Positions 17,597 through 26,369 of a stretch of 64,000 bases of DNA are shown one piece after another. The number at the start of each line of letters is the position of its first letter. Within the stretch, counting starts at the first letter, position 1. Made by a program: the position numbers and the translations under genes. The DNA comes from an uncultured Acetobacteraceae bacterium (GTDB lineage Bacteria; Pseudomonadota; Alphaproteobacteria; Acetobacterales; Acetobacteraceae), in assembly GCA_903895595.1 (NCBI GenBank), contig CAITUP010000033.1:1-64000 (forward strand), read 5' to 3'. The notes under the pieces are model-generated. The model was not told where the DNA came from and did not search any database. It saw only the letters and a list, made by a program, of their open reading frames with translations.

Positions 17597-18660
17597 GCGG
17601 GGAGCGTATCCTCGCGGCCTGCAGCCCCGGCGAGGTCCGAGTCGCGGTGCTGCGCGGCGGCAAGTTCCTGGAATACGCGATCTGGCGGCCGGGCCAGCCG
17701 GACGGAGTCGGGGACGTGTATCGAGGACGCGTTACCGCGCCGATGCCCGCGATGGCCGGCGCCTTCGTCTCGCTGGGCGCCGAGGACGGGTTTCTGCCGG
17801 ACAGCGAGGGCGCCAAAGGCCTGACCGTCGGCACGATCCTGCCCGTCCGCGTCACCCGCGCTGCCATCGGCGGCAAAGGCCCGCGCTTGAGCGCGCGGGG
17901 GGCGGAGGAGGTCGAAGCGGGCGCCGTCGGTCTGATCCGCCGAGGGCCGGGCGCGCTGGAACGGCTCGCAGCGGCCTACCCCGAGGCCGAAATCCTGATC
18001 GACGACCCGGCGATGGCACCGCGCGGGGCTACCCGGGTCGCCCAGGCGTTCGACGACGACATCGCGGGCCGGGTCGACGCTCTGGCCGATCCGGTCGTGG
18101 CGCTGCCCAACGGTGCGCGGCTGTCGATCCATCCGACTCCGGCGCTGGTCGCGATCGACACCGACTCCGGCGGGCAAACCGGGTCGCTGAACGCGTTCAA
18201 CCGCACCATCGGCCCGGCGCTGGCCCGCGAAATCCGCCTGCGGAACCTGTCCGGCGCCATCGTCGTCGACCTCGCCGGACTGCCCATCCGCAAGCGCGCC
18301 GCGCTCGGGCCCAGCATCGCCGAGGCTCTGGCCGACGACCCGCTGAAACCCCGGTTTCTGGGGTTCACAGCCCTGGGACTGGCGGAAATCCTGCGCACCC
18401 GCATCCACCCGCCACTGCATGAGCTGCTGGCCGGCCCGCACGCCGCCGGGCTGGTGGCGTTGCGGGAGATCGCGGCCAACCTCGACCCCGATCCGCGCCG
18501 CCTGCCCGCCTTACGCGCTGCCCCCGCGGTGGTGGAGGCGCTGCAACGCGATCCCGTGGCGCTGCCCGATCTCGCCCGTCGCGCGGGCCGCGCCTTGACG
18601 CTACGATCCGACCCATCCCTTACTGGCACCGCCTGGAGGCTGGAGCACGACCATGCCTGA
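17593..18660 (+). CDS. Ribonuclease E/G family protein
   Basis: 355 residues from a GTG that overlaps the maf stop. It contains the RNase E/G S1-like start (DVYRGRVTAPMPAMAGAFVS, LGAEDGFLPD) and the catalytic core with the two metal-binding Asp contexts, PALVAIDTDSG and GAIVVDLAGLP, plus the NLSGAIVVD strand. It lacks the long scaffold domain of RNase E, so it is a minimal RNase-G-like enzyme for rRNA or mRNA processing. The infA-maf-RNase-yacG order is conserved in Alphaproteobacteria. Confidence 0.88.
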   Translation: MSGERILAACSPGEVRVAVLRGGKFLEYAIWRPGQPDGVGDVYRGRVTAPMPAMAGAFVSLGAEDGFLPDSEGAKGLTVGTILPVRVTRAAIGGKGPRLSARGAEEVEAGAVGLIRRGPGALERLAAAYPEAEILIDDPAMAPRGATRVAQAFDDDIAGRVDALADPVVALPNGARLSIHPTPALVAIDTDSGGQTGSLNAFNRTIGPALAREIRLRNLSGAIVVDLAGLPIRKRAALGPSIAEALADDPLKPRFLGFTALGLAEILRTRIHPPLHELLAGPHAAGLVALREIAANLDPDPRRLPALRAAPAVVEALQRDPVALPDLARRAGRALTLRSDPSLTGTAWRLEHDHA

Positions 18661-18820
18661 ACCTCGTTGTCCCATCTGCGAAAAACCGGCAACGCCGACC
18701 AACCGACCGTTCTGCGGCAAGCGCTGCGCCGACGTCGATCTGGGCCGCTGGCTGACCGGACAATACGTCATTCCCGGCAAACCCGAGGAAGTGGACGAAG
18801 ACTCGCCGGATCACGCTTGA
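18653..18820 (+). CDS. yacG: DNA gyrase inhibitor YacG (zinc protein)
   Basis: 55 residues, with the Cys4 zinc site [20 protein letters not shown] and the following [14 protein letters not shown] typical of YacG. It is known to bind GyrB and inhibit gyrase in E. coli. The start overlaps the end of the RNase gene by 8 bases. Confidence 0.93.
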   Translation: MPEPRCPICEKPATPTNRPFCGKRCADVDLGRWLTGQYVIPGKPEEVDEDSPDHA

Positions 18821-18878
18821 CTCGCAAGGGCGCTGCCCCTATCCACCCGCCTCCGTTTGCCTGGATGAAGTGTGTGTC

Positions 18879-19004
18879 ATGCGAGTCAGAAACAGCCTGA
18901 AGTCGGCCAAAATCCGCGACAAGAACTGCCGCGTGGTGCGCCGCCGTGGGCGCGTGTACGTGATCAACAAAAAGAACCCCCGGATGAAGTGCCGGCAGGG
19001 CTAA
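18879..19004 (+). CDS. rpmJ: 50S ribosomal protein L36
   Basis: 41 residues: [20 protein letters not shown] followed by [20 protein letters not shown] and G. This is the longer, zinc-ligand-poor form of L36 common in Proteobacteria. It is a small basic protein of the large subunit. The stop at 19002-19004 is followed by a strong hairpin. Confidence 0.93.
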   Translation: MRVRNSLKSAKIRDKNCRVVRRRGRVYVINKKNPRMKCRQG

Positions 19005-19009
19005 CGAGT

Positions 19010-19040
19010 CGTCATGGTCGGTCTTGACCCGACCATGACG
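19010..19040. repeat. Palindromic repeat, GTCATGGTCGGG family, copy D (single stem-loop)
   Basis: CGTCATGGTCGG, a short loop, then CCGACCATGACG form a 12-base-pair stem 5 bases after rpmJ. No T-run follows, so it may act as a transcript-stabilising or weak terminator hairpin rather than a classical terminator. Confidence 0.8.
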
Positions 19041-19062
19041 CTTCTGTGCGTGTCCCGTGCGG

Positions 19063-20064
19063 CTAATCCCCAGGCGCGATCAGCACCTTCGCATGGGCGC
19101 TGGGCTTTCTGAGTGATTCGAACATCGCAGGCACCTCTGTCAGACCGATGGTGCCAGTGACGATCTGCGCCGCGTCGATCTGCCCGGACGCCAGCATGTC
19201 CAGCACCATCCCGAACTCCGCCCGCGTGTAGCCCAGCACGAATTGCAGCCGCAGTGCCTTGCGGATGGCGACGCGCGGGAACACCCGGTCCTCGGTCCTA
19301 CAGACGCCCACGACGACGATCCGCCCGTGCAGCGGCGCGATCCGCATGGCAGTCGCCAGCACGCCCGGCACACCCACGCATTCGAAAATGACCTCCGGCG
19401 CCGCAACCTCCTCGGCCGAGGCCACGCCCGTGGCGCCGAGCGCGATTGCCAGGGTGCGTCTTGCTTCGCCAGGTTCAGCGACCACGACCTCCCGCGCCCC
19501 CGCCGCTCGGGCGAAGAGCAGGGTGGCCAGCCCGATCGGCCCGGCGCCGATCACCAGCACGCGCGCGCCCAGCAGAGGGCCGGCCATGCGCACGGCGTGG
19601 AGGCCGACCGCGAGGGGTTCGGTCAGCGCCGCCAGTTTCAGGTCCAGCCCGTCCGGCACCTTCAGCGCGTGGTGCGCTGGCATCGCCATGTATTCCGCGT
19701 AGGCGCCGGGCTGGGAGGCCGTCAGCCCGATGATGCGGTTGCGCGGGCAATGGATGCCCAGCCGGTCCTTGCAGCCGGTGCCGGTCGGCCGGCAGTCGTC
19801 GCATTCCCGCAGCGGCAGCCCGATCACCCGATCGCCCGGTTGAAAATCGGGGGAGGCCGACTGCGTCACCACGCCCGCATATTCGTGACCCAGCACCGTG
19901 CCGGGCTCCAACGGCGTCGGGCTGGGTTCGGTGGCGTGCAGGTCGGAGCCGCAGATGCCGCAATAGGCCACCTTCAGCACGATATCGCCGGGCTGTGCGA
20001 CCGGGGTTTGGCGGTCTTCCAGGGCCAGCGGTTGGCCCTCGGTTTGGAATACGATGGCACGCAT
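19063..20064 (-). CDS. Zinc-dependent alcohol dehydrogenase family protein
   Basis: 333 residues from the ATG at 20064, which is preceded by GAGGAA. MDR-type features are the catalytic zinc site CGICGSDLH and GHEYAG, structural-zinc cysteines in RECDDC...GCKDRLGIHC and the Rossmann motif VIGAGPIGLA. It resembles threonine/sorbitol dehydrogenase-like enzymes. The open frame continues 50 codons upstream, but that part overlaps the next gene and reads as low-complexity shadow. It is last in a minus-strand set with a Rieske oxygenase; substrate unknown. Confidence 0.88.
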   Translation of the reverse strand: MRAIVFQTEGQPLALEDRQTPVAQPGDIVLKVAYCGICGSDLHATEPSPTPLEPGTVLGHEYAGVVTQSASPDFQPGDRVIGLPLRECDDCRPTGTGCKDRLGIHCPRNRIIGLTASQPGAYAEYMAMPAHHALKVPDGLDLKLAALTEPLAVGLHAVRMAGPLLGARVLVIGAGPIGLATLLFARAAGAREVVVAEPGEARRTLAIALGATGVASAEEVAAPEVIFECVGVPGVLATAMRIAPLHGRIVVVGVCRTEDRVFPRVAIRKALRLQFVLGYTRAEFGMVLDMLASGQIDAAQIVTGTIGLTEVPAMFESLRKPSAHAKVLIAPGD

Positions 20065-20077
20065 GGCGGTTGTTTCC

Positions 20078-21082
20078 TCAGGCGGTGCGAAAGGCCCGGT
20101 ACAGGGCGTCGTATTGGTGCCGAATGGCGGGGTCGGCGAGATAACGCGGTTCGGCGTAGGGGATGTCGCGGCTGACCGGGGCGAAGAACCTGTCCGCCGG
20201 GTGAGGATCGACAACGCAGTCTCCGTACTCGGCCCAAAGCCGCCGGTGAATGGCGTCGAGCGCCGGTTCCGCGTCGTTCAGACGCAGCGTTGTGAGATGG
20301 GCCTGGATGGTGCCGGACAGGCGCGTCAGGTCGTAGCGTTGCCCGTCCCGCAGGAACCATTCCCGCACGGCCGACCCTTGCGCGCCGTCCTGCGAACGGT
20401 GGATCAGGTTCAATACGCGAACGATTTCCGTTTGTACCGGCGGCAACGACCGGTTTGGGCGTTCCTCCAGCAGCAGGGCGGCGTTTTCCAGCAAAGCCGC
20501 TTGTGCGGGCAGGAAGGTGTCCAGGAAATGCCGAGCGAGATCGGATACGGAATTGTAGCAGACGATGCGGAGGGCGGTTTTGCCGAACACGGCCGCATAA
20601 CGGTCCAGAACGGCGCCGAACTGGAGAAATTCCAGCCGGTTCGGGTCGGCCAGAGCCGCGGCGACGAATTGCAGAAATGTTTCGGAAAATCCGTGTTTGA
20701 TCCGCTCCTGCCAGACGGACGGCATGATTTCCGACCAGCGGCGGCAATGGAACACGATCGTGACGGCGGCATCGTCCAAAAAGCCGCGCAGCGCCTGTAT
20801 CTGCGGCTCTTGCAGATAGACCAGGTCTTCCGACGAAATCAGCAGCAGTTCCGCCGCTTGCGCAAGCAGCTCGGCCCGCAACGTGTCGGCCCTATCGTCT
20901 GTCAGCGCGGCATAAAGCCGCCGATGGCTGGGTTGGTCCTCCGACTGAATCCATTCCGATGGAAACGCGACGCCGGCGTCCCGCAGGACGGGGCGGAGCG
21001 CATAGAAGACTCGTTGCAGATAGGTGGTGCCGGTCTTGTGGGCGCCGATATGGACGATGGCGCGGGACGGAGCGGTTGGCAC
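20078..21082 (-). CDS. Sulfotransferase-like protein
   Basis: 334 residues. The N-terminus has the P-loop-like PAPS-binding segment IVHIGAHKTGTTYLQ (about residues 9-23). A later segment, AVTIVFHCRRWSEIMPSVWQ, fits the 3'-phosphate-binding strand with Arg and Ser. The C-terminal half is not recognisable. Such proteins often act on surface glycans or small hydroxylated molecules. Here it sits between an alcohol dehydrogenase (13 bases) and a Rieske oxygenase (7 bases), so co-transcription is likely. Enzyme activity is inferred from the loop only. Confidence 0.65.
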   Translation of the reverse strand: MPTAPSRAIVHIGAHKTGTTYLQRVFYALRPVLRDAGVAFPSEWIQSEDQPSHRRLYAALTDDRADTLRAELLAQAAELLLISSEDLVYLQEPQIQALRGFLDDAAVTIVFHCRRWSEIMPSVWQERIKHGFSETFLQFVAAALADPNRLEFLQFGAVLDRYAAVFGKTALRIVCYNSVSDLARHFLDTFLPAQAALLENAALLLEERPNRSLPPVQTEIVRVLNLIHRSQDGAQGSAVREWFLRDGQRYDLTRLSGTIQAHLTTLRLNDAEPALDAIHRRLWAEYGDCVVDPHPADRFFAPVSRDIPYAEPRYLADPAIRHQYDALYRAFRTA

Positions 21083-21089
21083 GGCCCCA

Positions 21090-22313
21090 TCAAACCCCGA
21101 CTATCCGCCGCCAGACGCCCCAGAACCCTCGTACCGCCGCTTCGGTCGCGCGCGTATCCTGGCTGGCCGTCCCGGATCCGCCCATTTCCAGCAGAGACTC
21201 CCGATACGGCGTTGCCGCGATTCCGCGTTCGACGAAACCGCCGACGCAGCCGTCCTCCATCGACACGTAGCCGGCGGGACCACCCAGGTTCAGGTGCCGT
21301 AAGCGGCGGGTCCGCATTTCCGGCGTATCGTCGGCGTAACCGAAATAGATCCATTCCAGATTGGTTTTATCCACCCCATCGGGCGTGAAAAACCGGAGCG
21401 CCATCGCGTTCTGAGTCTTCTGCACCACGAAATTCGGAAACACGGTGACGATATGCTGACGGATTCGGTCGGGATGCTCGTCCACGACGTCCAGCATGCA
21501 TTCGTCCTCCAGATGGAATCCGTCGTCCACGGAACGGATGCCGGCATAGGCGCTGTCCACGGCCACGTCCGGCGCGATGGTGGACGACACGCTGTTTGCG
21601 CCGTCGGGGCTGACGATCAGGCCGCCGCCTTGGCTGAGGCGGTTGATCTTGAAGGTGGCGAAGTACAGATGCAGCAGGCTGGCGTGATAGGAATCACGCA
21701 CGTTTTCCGCGTACATTTTCCAGTTGTTCGGCAAAACCTGAGTGAACCGGCCGATGATTTCCAGCTGCCGTCCACCGATGACGCGTTCCATGCGCGGCAG
21801 CACCTCGGCGCCGATATAGGATTCGATGTCCGGGGTTCCGTCCGACAAGGTCCCGAACACCAGTCCGCAAACCGTTGTTGTGCGCAGCTGCCGGGGCCGA
21901 TGGTCCTCCAGCCGGAACCCGGCATCCATGCCGCCCTTGCCGTTAACGCCGTTCCGAAACGCAACCGATTTCAGATTGCCGCGCAGATCGTATCGCCACG
22001 CGTGGTAGACGCAGTGGAAATCCTTGGCCCCGCGCCCCTGGTCGTCCAGACAGATCAGCGCCCCGCGATGGGCACACCGGTTTTCGAACGCGGCGATCGT
22101 GCGGTCCGCATCGCGTGCGACAACGACCGGCATCGATCCGACCATCGTGGCGCGCCAGTCGCCGGGTTCGGCGATCTCGCTTTCCAGACACAGGAAATTC
22201 CACACCGGTCCCTCGAACACGCGCGCCTGTTCGGTGCGGAACATGTCCTGGTCCTGGTAGACCCAGTAGGGGACGCGGGTCAGGCCGTGCGGCCAGTTGG
22301 CGGTCGCGCTCAT
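21090..22313 (-). CDS. Rieske-type aromatic ring-hydroxylating oxygenase, alpha subunit
   Basis: 407 residues. The Rieske [2Fe-2S] ligands are Cys80, His82, Cys101 and His104 (CAHRGALIC...FHCVYHAW). The mononuclear iron site is in ENVRDSYHASLLH, with Asp207, His210 and His215. The fold is that of dioxygenase or demethylase alpha subunits. No small beta subunit, ferredoxin or reductase gene is adjacent, so electron transfer must come from elsewhere. It is 3 bases from the upstream SDR gene. Confidence 0.92.
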   Translation of the reverse strand: MSATANWPHGLTRVPYWVYQDQDMFRTEQARVFEGPVWNFLCLESEIAEPGDWRATMVGSMPVVVARDADRTIAAFENRCAHRGALICLDDQGRGAKDFHCVYHAWRYDLRGNLKSVAFRNGVNGKGGMDAGFRLEDHRPRQLRTTTVCGLVFGTLSDGTPDIESYIGAEVLPRMERVIGGRQLEIIGRFTQVLPNNWKMYAENVRDSYHASLLHLYFATFKINRLSQGGGLIVSPDGANSVSSTIAPDVAVDSAYAGIRSVDDGFHLEDECMLDVVDEHPDRIRQHIVTVFPNFVVQKTQNAMALRFFTPDGVDKTNLEWIYFGYADDTPEMRTRRLRHLNLGGPAGYVSMEDGCVGGFVERGIAATPYRESLLEMGGSGTASQDTRATEAAVRGFWGVWRRIVGV

Positions 22314-22316
22314 GGG

Positions 22317-23102
22317 TTACATCATCGTTTGCATATCGGCATCGACGCACATTGCCTGACCGCTGATCGTCGCGCCGAACGGGCTGGCGAGGTAAAGCGC
22401 CATGTTCGCGATATCCTGCTGCGTCACGAAGCACTTCAAGCTCGTCACACCCACCGTCCGCTCGGTCATTTCGTTTTCGGAGATTCCGGCGCTTTCCGCC
22501 TTCGCCTTGATCACGGCGCGAATGCGCGGCCCGTCCACCGGACCCGGCAGAATCGCGTTCACCCGGATCCCGTCGCCGCCCAGTTCGATCGACAGCGATT
22601 TGGTGAACCCGATCACGCCCCATTTCGCCGCCGCGTAGGGCGCCCGCAGAGCAAAGCCGAACCGGCCGGCGGCGGAACTGAGGTTCACGATTGCCCCGCC
22701 CCCGTTCGCCCGCAGGGCCGGGATCGCTCGGCGCGAGGTATGGAACATGCTCGCCAAATCGATGCGCAACGTCGCGTCCAGCTCCTCCGGCGTCACGTTT
22801 TCCACCGTCGCCGTCGGTCCCGCGATGCCGGCGTTGTTCACCAGCACATCCAGCCCACCGAGATGCTTGACCGCCGCGTCCACGAACGCCTCGCACTGCG
22901 CCGGATCGCCCGCATCGGCGCGCATGCCGGGGTAGCCGCAGCTGTCCAAGGCACGCTGGTCGACATCGGACACGAACACGTCCGCACCGCAGGCGGCGAA
23001 ACTGTCCGCCATCACCTTGCCGATGCCGTTCGCACCGGCGGAAATCGCGACACGGAAACCGCCGAGGTCCACGGTCAGGGGAGTACGAGCGCCAGAAATC
23101 AT
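22317..23102 (-). CDS. Short-chain dehydrogenase/reductase (SDR)
   Basis: 261 residues from the ATG at 23102 (MISGARTPLTVDLGGFRVAI). The cofactor loop is SAGANGIGK, NNAGIAG follows, the catalytic Ser lies in IVNLSSAAGRFG and the YxxxK pair in PYAAAKWGV. The leading Thr of TGxxxGIG is Ser here. With the Rieske oxygenase it could act as a dihydrodiol or alcohol dehydrogenase. A longer frame reaching 23447 is shadow. Confidence 0.9.
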   Translation of the reverse strand: MISGARTPLTVDLGGFRVAISAGANGIGKVMADSFAACGADVFVSDVDQRALDSCGYPGMRADAGDPAQCEAFVDAAVKHLGGLDVLVNNAGIAGPTATVENVTPEELDATLRIDLASMFHTSRRAIPALRANGGGAIVNLSSAAGRFGFALRAPYAAAKWGVIGFTKSLSIELGGDGIRVNAILPGPVDGPRIRAVIKAKAESAGISENEMTERTVGVTSLKCFVTQQDIANMALYLASPFGATISGQAMCVDADMQTMM

Positions 23103-23113
23103 GAAGAGCAGCC

Positions 23114-23407
23114 TTATCGGAGCGAATTGACGATTTGCCGGTAGGCCTCCTCCGGGAAGGCCTTCAGCGACTGGGTGCGAACATAGCCCAACTGCCCCAG
23201 CATCAGGCAAAACCTCGCGGCGACGGCGTCGTCGGGGGCGTCGTAGACGCCGATCATGTCGAATTGCCCCATGGTCATGTGGAGGGAGCGGAATTGCCCG
23301 CCCATATCCTCCAGCAGTTTTTTGGCGGCATCGACCCGCTTGGGGCCGTCGTTGATGGCTTTCAGGCCCTGGTCCGTCCAGTTGGCCAGCATGACATAGG
23401 TCGGCAT
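23114..23407 (-). CDS. GYD domain protein
   Basis: 97 residues: MPTYVMLANWTDQGLKAIND, KRVDAAKKLLEDMGGQFRSL and FDMIGVYDAPDDAVAARFCL. This is the GYD family, small ferredoxin-like-fold proteins of unknown function often found near oxygenases. The start at 23407 has GAGG 9 bases upstream. It opens the five-gene oxygenase set (11 bases to the SDR). Confidence 0.85.
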   Translation of the reverse strand: MPTYVMLANWTDQGLKAINDGPKRVDAAKKLLEDMGGQFRSLHMTMGQFDMIGVYDAPDDAVAARFCLMLGQLGYVRTQSLKAFPEEAYRQIVNSLR

Positions 23408-23459
23408 GGCACCCATCCTCGGTTGGAGTTTGGGCACTATGGCGCAAATCGCGCTGGGG

Positions 23460-24455
23460 TTACAGCGCCGGAGTCGCGCCCAACCTGACAGCGACTTCGG
23501 CGCGCAGGCGCTTGAGCCAACCGTCGCGGTGGGCGGTGTCGTGGTTCCCCAGATACGCCAGCGCGTCCGGCGGCAGCGGGCGGCAGCCGGCATCGCGGCT
23601 CATGCGCACCGACGCGACCAGGGCGAGAATGGTTTTCACGGCCAAGCCGTTCAGCGCGCCTTTCAGCAGATACCCGCCCATGCGCGGCAGCAGCGCGGCC
23701 CAGCTCGCCCCGTATTTATGGCCGATGAACACACGGTTGCGGACGAAATAGAACCACCGGTCGCCAGACCAGCCGACTCGGCGTGCGGCGGCGACCTTGT
23801 GCCGCACGACAAGATCGCCCCGGTATTGCACCCGCCAGCCGAGAGCGATGGCCCGTAGGCAGAAGTCGTACTCCTCCCAGCAGAAGAACAACGCCGGATC
23901 GTAGCCGCCGGCCGCGTCCCAAGCATCGCGCTTGATGGCATGACCGGCGCCCACGAAGGTCGTGGTCATGAACCGCTCCGCTGCATGCGGCAGCAGCGAG
24001 CGCGGATAGCCCCAGGACGTCAGGTCATCGTCGCCGGTCCAGTCATTCAGAATCCGGCACGCCACCGCCCCGAGGTTCGACGTCCGGTCGAGCGCCGCCA
24101 CCAACCCGGCCAGGGTGTCGGGGGTGGCAAAGACGGCGTCGTTGTCCAACCCCACGATCGCCCGGCCGTGACCGTAGGCGCTGGCCCGGTTGCGTCCCTC
24201 CGCCACCCCCAAATTCCGGTCCGACCGCAGCAGCGTCGCATCCGGCCGGCCGGCGACCGCCATCTCCAGACACACCAAATTTTCCGCCATCGACCCCTGA
24301 TCCAGCACGGTCACGTGCCGGGACACCCCGGTCTGTGCCAGGGCCGAGCGGATCGCCGCGACGGTTTCCTCCGGCCGGTCCAGTGCCAGGATGATAACAT
24401 CTGCGTCGTAGGGGCCGTCCGGCGGACGGACCGCGCCGGCGATGCGGCGGATCAC
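23460..24455 (-). CDS. Family 2 glycosyltransferase
   Basis: 331 residues, GT-A fold. The N-terminal DVIILALDRPEETVAAIRSA is followed by ATVLDQGS-type strands and the metal-binding DxD-like motif VGLDNDAVFATP. FFCWEEYDFCLRAIALGWRV has the ED motif typical of rhamnosyl-type GT2 enzymes. Likely adds a sugar to a lipid-linked surface polysaccharide. Its start overlaps the end of the next upstream gene by 4 bases (ATGA). Confidence 0.88.
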   Translation of the reverse strand: MIRRIAGAVRPPDGPYDADVIILALDRPEETVAAIRSALAQTGVSRHVTVLDQGSMAENLVCLEMAVAGRPDATLLRSDRNLGVAEGRNRASAYGHGRAIVGLDNDAVFATPDTLAGLVAALDRTSNLGAVACRILNDWTGDDDLTSWGYPRSLLPHAAERFMTTTFVGAGHAIKRDAWDAAGGYDPALFFCWEEYDFCLRAIALGWRVQYRGDLVVRHKVAAARRVGWSGDRWFYFVRNRVFIGHKYGASWAALLPRMGGYLLKGALNGLAVKTILALVASVRMSRDAGCRPLPPDALAYLGNHDTAHRDGWLKRLRAEVAVRLGATPAL

Positions 24456-25492
24456 GGTTCGCCTCGCGGCGGCGGAATCGCGAGGTAGGCGAGCCGCTTC
24501 ATCTCCTTGCGCCCCCGCGAAACGGAGTCCAGCACCAGCCCGCAGCCCAGCGACAGGAACCCGAGCAGCACCAAGCCGGTGGAGAGAACGGCGGTGGGCA
24601 GACGCGGCACCAACCCAGTATCCAGATACGTCGTCACCACCGGTAGCCCGAGGCCGAACCCGGCGGCGATCAGCAGTAGCGACACCGCGCCGAAGGATTG
24701 CAACGGCCGTTCCTGCTCGATCAGCGTCAGGATGGCGCGCAAAATCCGCAAACCGTCGGCGATGGTGCGCAGCTTGGATGCCGAACCCGGCGGCCGGTTG
24801 CGGTAGGATGTCGTCACCTCCCGCATCGGCATGTTCAGCGCCAGAGCGTGGATGGTGAACTCGGTCTCCGTCTCGAATTGGGTTGCCAAGGCCGGGAAGG
24901 ACTTCACGAAGCGTCGGCTGAACACACGATAGCCCGAGAGCATGTCGGTGATGCCATTGCCGAACACCAGCCGCACCATGCCGGTCAGCGCGGCGTTGCC
25001 CAGCCGGTGGCCGGGCCGATAGGCCTCGGGCGCGACCGAGCGGCGGGCGGCGCTGACCATGTCCAGTTGCTTTTCCCGCAGCAGGCGCAGCATGTCGGGG
25101 GCGGCGGCCGCGTCGTAGGTCCCGTCGCCATCCACCAGGATGAAGGCGTCCGCGTCCACATCGGCGAACATGCGGCGGACGACATGGCCCTTGCCCTGTA
25201 GCCGTTCCTGCCGCACCACCGCCCCGGCTGCCCTGGCCGCCAACATGGTGCGATCCGTGGAGTTGTTGTCGTAGACATAGATGGTCGCGTGCGGCAGCGC
25301 CGCCTGAAAATCCGCGACGACTTGGCCGATTGCCGCTTCCTCATTGAAACAGGGGATCAGTATCGCCACGCTGGGCAGGGCGACCGCCAGTTCGGCCGGT
25401 AGCGGGTCCGCCGTCCATCCCGGTGCCTCGCGCGGCAATGTCGCCGCCCGCGCCAGCGCCCCGATATCCAGTCGCTCGATGGTTTCCGACAT
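24452..25492 (-). CDS. Membrane-anchored family 2 glycosyltransferase (polyprenyl-phosphate type)
   Basis: 346 residues. A DPM1/ArnC-like GT2 domain has VAILIPCFNEEAAIGQVVAD, VYDNNSTDRT and the DxD motif FILVDGDGTYDA. The C-terminal third has two hydrophobic segments (AVSLLLIAAGFGLGLPVVTT and LSTGLVLLGFLSLGCGLVL). Such enzymes charge polyprenyl phosphate with a sugar. It works with the GtrA-like flippase candidate and the sugar transferase nearby. It lies 15 bases after the latter's stop codon on the same strand. Confidence 0.88.
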   Translation of the reverse strand: MSETIERLDIGALARAATLPREAPGWTADPLPAELAVALPSVAILIPCFNEEAAIGQVVADFQAALPHATIYVYDNNSTDRTMLAARAAGAVVRQERLQGKGHVVRRMFADVDADAFILVDGDGTYDAAAAPDMLRLLREKQLDMVSAARRSVAPEAYRPGHRLGNAALTGMVRLVFGNGITDMLSGYRVFSRRFVKSFPALATQFETETEFTIHALALNMPMREVTTSYRNRPPGSASKLRTIADGLRILRAILTLIEQERPLQSFGAVSLLLIAAGFGLGLPVVTTYLDTGLVPRLPTAVLSTGLVLLGFLSLGCGLVLDSVSRGRKEMKRLAYLAIPPPRGEP

Positions 25493-25507
25493 GATCGTCC
25501 CCGGCTT

Positions 25508-26221
25508 TCAATAGGCGTTGGGCATGCGGGCGAGCAGCGGCACGGTGCGCAGGACGATCGCCAGATCGAGGCCGATGGACCAGTTCTCGATATATTCCAG
25601 ATCGCTCGCCACTCGCCGCAACAGTTTCAGTTCGGTATCGGTCTCGCCGCGCCAGCCGCGGATCTGCGCGAGGCCCGTCATGCCCGGCTGCACGCGATGC
25701 CGGTCGGCATAGCGGGGCGTCACATCCTCGAACAATCTTCCGCCGGCGCGCGTTCCGGGGGCGTGCGGGCGCGGTCCGACGACCGACATTTCGCCACGCA
25801 GGACGTTGACGAATTGCGGTAATTCGTCCAGCGACGTGCGCCGGAGCCAAGCGCCGACACGGGTGATGCGCGGATCGTCCCGCGTGGCCTGCCGCAAACC
25901 GGTGCATCCCGGTGCGTGGCGCATGGTGCGGAACTTCAGCATCTCGAACACCCGACCATCGCGGCCGACCCTAAGCTGGCGGAACACCGCCGGCCCGGCA
26001 CTGTCCAGCCGGATCGCCAGAGCAATCCCGAGCAGCAGCCAGCCGAAGAGAGTCAAGGCCGTCAGGGCGATGGCGACGTCGATCCCTCGTTTGACGTGCA
26101 GGCGCCAGCCCGCCGGCACAGCGGGCGGAAACAAAGGCGCCGCGTAGGAAATCGGATGAAACCCGGCTTCCGCCTCGGTCAGCAGCATCCGATCGGCGAT
26201 TCTGCCGTAATGGTCGAACAT
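25508..26221 (-). CDS. Undecaprenyl-phosphate sugar transferase (bacterial sugar transferase family)
   Basis: 237 residues. It has one N-terminal membrane helix after KRGIDVAIALTALTLFGWLL, then the catalytic segment FEMLKFRTMRH, TSLDELPQFVNVLRGEMSVV, GPRP and PGMTGLAQIRGWRG. These are the hallmarks of monotopic phosphoglycosyl transferases that start exopolysaccharide or O-antigen repeat units. It is the first gene of the minus-strand glycan run. Confidence 0.93.
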   Translation of the reverse strand: MFDHYGRIADRMLLTEAEAGFHPISYAAPLFPPAVPAGWRLHVKRGIDVAIALTALTLFGWLLLGIALAIRLDSAGPAVFRQLRVGRDGRVFEMLKFRTMRHAPGCTGLRQATRDDPRITRVGAWLRRTSLDELPQFVNVLRGEMSVVGPRPHAPGTRAGGRLFEDVTPRYADRHRVQPGMTGLAQIRGWRGETDTELKLLRRVASDLEYIENWSIGLDLAIVLRTVPLLARMPNAY

Positions 26222-26369
26222 GCACCCACCGCCTGTCTTGGTTTGCGATGGCGGGAGTGTCGGGGGGAAAGTATTAGCGAAAGGTTAACGCGGCAGACGA
26301 CTGTACGCAGAAAAACGCATTATTCGTGAAATTCGCGTGATCCCGCGGAACACACAACGAACCGCGTGT
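26222..26369. other. Intergenic region, no gene seen
   Basis: 148 bases between the sugar transferase start and the GtrA gene stop on the same strand. It is less GC-rich than its surroundings (AGTATTAGCGAAAGGTTAAC and ACGCATTATTCGTGAAATTC). It presumably holds the promoter of the minus-strand glycan run; no clear promoter boxes could be fixed. Confidence 0.35.

Noticed and set aside
18821-18878. Possible tRNA between yacG and rpmJ
   Set aside because: 58 bases are too few, and no acceptor or T-arm pattern is visible.
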